Below, piece after piece: positions 5,293 through 6,234 of a stretch of DNA of 6,234 nucleotides. Where the stretch lies: NCBI GenBank assembly GCA_023391175.1, contig JAEWBL010000566.1, positions 1 to 6,234 of the forward strand, written 5' to 3'. Origin of the DNA: Pseudomonadota bacterium. GTDB taxonomy: Bacteria > Pseudomonadota > Alphaproteobacteria > Rhizobiales > Xanthobacteraceae. Made by a program: the position numbers and the translations under genes. The notes beneath the pieces are model-generated. The model did not search any database, was not told the DNA's origin, and worked only from the letters and a program-made list of their open reading frames with translations. Positions within the stretch are counted from its first letter, which is position 1. Every line of letters begins with the position of its first letter.

Positions 5293-5295
5293 GGC

Positions 5296-6234
5296 TCAGG
5301 CTTCCTCGGCGGCGGCGAGCAGGGCCGCCTGATGCTCGGTGAGCAGCGGCTCGATGATGTCGTCGAGCGCGGTGCCGGCGATCACCTCTTCCAGCCTGTA
5401 GAGGGTGAGGTTGATGCGATGGTCCGTCACGCGCCCCTGCGGGAAATTGTAGGTGCGGATGCGCTCGGACCGGTCGCCGGAGCCGACCTGCCCCTTGCGG
5501 TCGGCAGCGCGGCCCGCCTCCTTCCGCTGGCGCTCCTCGTCCAGCAGGCGGGAGCGCAGCAGCGCCATGGCGCGGGCCTTGTTGCGGTGCTGCGAGCGCT
5601 CGTCCTGCACCGCGACCACCGTATTGGTGGGGATGTGGGTGATGCGCACCGCCGATTCGGTCTTGTTCACGTGCTGGCCGCCAGCGCCCTGGGCGCGGAA
5701 CACGTCGATCCGGAGGTCGGATTCGTTGATGTCCACATCCACGTCCTCCGCCTCGGGCAGGACGGCGACGGTGGCAGCGGAGGTATGAATGCGCCCGCCG
5801 GCCTCCGTGGCCGGCACCCGCTGGACACGGTGCACCCCGCTCTCGAACTTCAGCCGGGCATAGGCGCCCTTGCCGTGGACGGCGGCGACGATTTCCTTGT
5901 AGCCGCCCATGGTGCCCTCGCTCTCGGAGAGCACCTCCACGCTCCAGCCCTTTTCGGCGGCATAGCGCGTGTACATCCGATAGAGATCGCCGGCGAACAG
6001 GGCCGCCTCGTCGCCGCCGGTGCCTGCGCGCACTTCCAGGATGACGCCGCGCTCGTCCATGGCGTCCTTGGGCAGGAGCGCGAGGCGCACGGCGGTCGTC
6101 AGTTCGGCGATGCGCGCATCCAGCCGCTCCACCTCCGCTTCGGCCAGGGTGCGCATCTCCGGGTCGCCGGCCGAATCGCCGAGCAGCTCCCGGGCGCCCT
6201 CCAGGTCGCGTTCTGCGCCGCGCAGGGCACGCAC
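5296..6234 (-). CDS. prfA: Peptide chain release factor 1 (RF1), lacking its N-terminus at the window edge
   Basis: RF1 recognises UAA and UAG in the ribosomal A site and triggers release of the finished protein. The visible 312 codons run to the right edge and cover about residue 48 onward of a roughly 360-residue family protein. RF1 rather than RF2 is shown by the P-A-T anticodon-like tripeptide (141-143 of the visible part, in R-V-Q-R-V-P-A-T-E), where RF2 has S-P-F. The catalytic G-G-Q (185-187, in [10 protein letters not shown]) is intact, as are the conserved [11 protein letters not shown] (67-77) and the [22 protein letters not shown] region. The GTG at 6234 is internal, not the start. 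The gene is followed after 3 nt by prmC, whose product modifies the GGQ glutamine. The gene ends in TGA, a codon read by RF2, so RF1 cannot terminate its own synthesis. Confidence 0.97.
   Translation of the reverse strand: MRALRGAERDLEGARELLGDSAGDPEMRTLAEAEVERLDARIAELTTAVRLALLPKDAMDERGVILEVRAGTGGDEAALFAGDLYRMYTRYAAEKGWSVEVLSESEGTMGGYKEIVAAVHGKGAYARLKFESGVHRVQRVPATEAGGRIHTSAATVAVLPEAEDVDVDINESDLRIDVFRAQGAGGQHVNKTESAVRITHIPTNTVVAVQDERSQHRNKARAMALLRSRLLDEERQRKEAGRAADRKGQVGSGDRSERIRTYNFPQGRVTDHRINLTLYRLEEVIAGTALDDIIEPLLTEHQAALLAAAEEA

Overview
The window is high-GC DNA (by eye about two thirds G+C in the genes) that reads as a chromosomal segment of an alphaproteobacterium, most likely Hyphomicrobiales (Rhizobiales). 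The best taxonomic clue is the minus-strand series prfA - prmC - DUF4167 gene, a neighbourhood I associate with that group. The genus cannot be set from this sequence; a Xanthobacteraceae-like lineage is only a guess.

Left block, plus strand, 1-2578: the distal part of a cyanate uptake and breakdown operon. It holds the C-terminal end of a CmpA/NrtA-family periplasmic binding protein, a complete NrtB-family permease, a complete NrtD-type ATPase and cyanase (cynS). The genes are 4, 5 and 45 nt apart, and a strong hairpin terminator follows. Nitrate-type ABC transporters resemble cyanate transporters closely, but direct linkage to an intact cynS makes cyanate the likely substrate (CynABD + CynS). 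Imported cyanate plus bicarbonate would give ammonia and CO2, supplying nitrogen and removing a toxic compound. No carbonic anhydrase (cynT) or regulator (cynR) lies in the window.

Middle block, minus strand, 2601-3803: a 400-residue DUF4167 protein with a conserved N-terminal domain of about 80 residues and a very long charged low-complexity tail built from several kinds of short repeats. It converges on cynS, and the two genes share one almost symmetric terminator.

Region 3804-4353 (550 nt) has no recognised gene. It looks lower in G+C than its surroundings. It contains a possible 28-codon ORF (minus, 3917-3831) with a strong Shine-Dalgarno site, whose stop codon lies in a small hairpin just before the DUF4167 start. 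It also contains a pair of 8-nt direct repeats and small GC-rich hairpins, but no convincing promoter or terminator.

Right block, minus strand, 4354-6234: prmC (release-factor glutamine methyltransferase) preceded by prfA (peptide chain release factor 1; its N-terminus lies off the window). They are 3 nt apart and surely co-transcribed: PrmC methylates the GGQ glutamine of the factor encoded just before it. I see no mobile elements, CRISPR arrays, rRNA or tRNA genes. Most of the window is well-understood gene content; the less explained parts are the DUF4167 repeat tail and its leader region.
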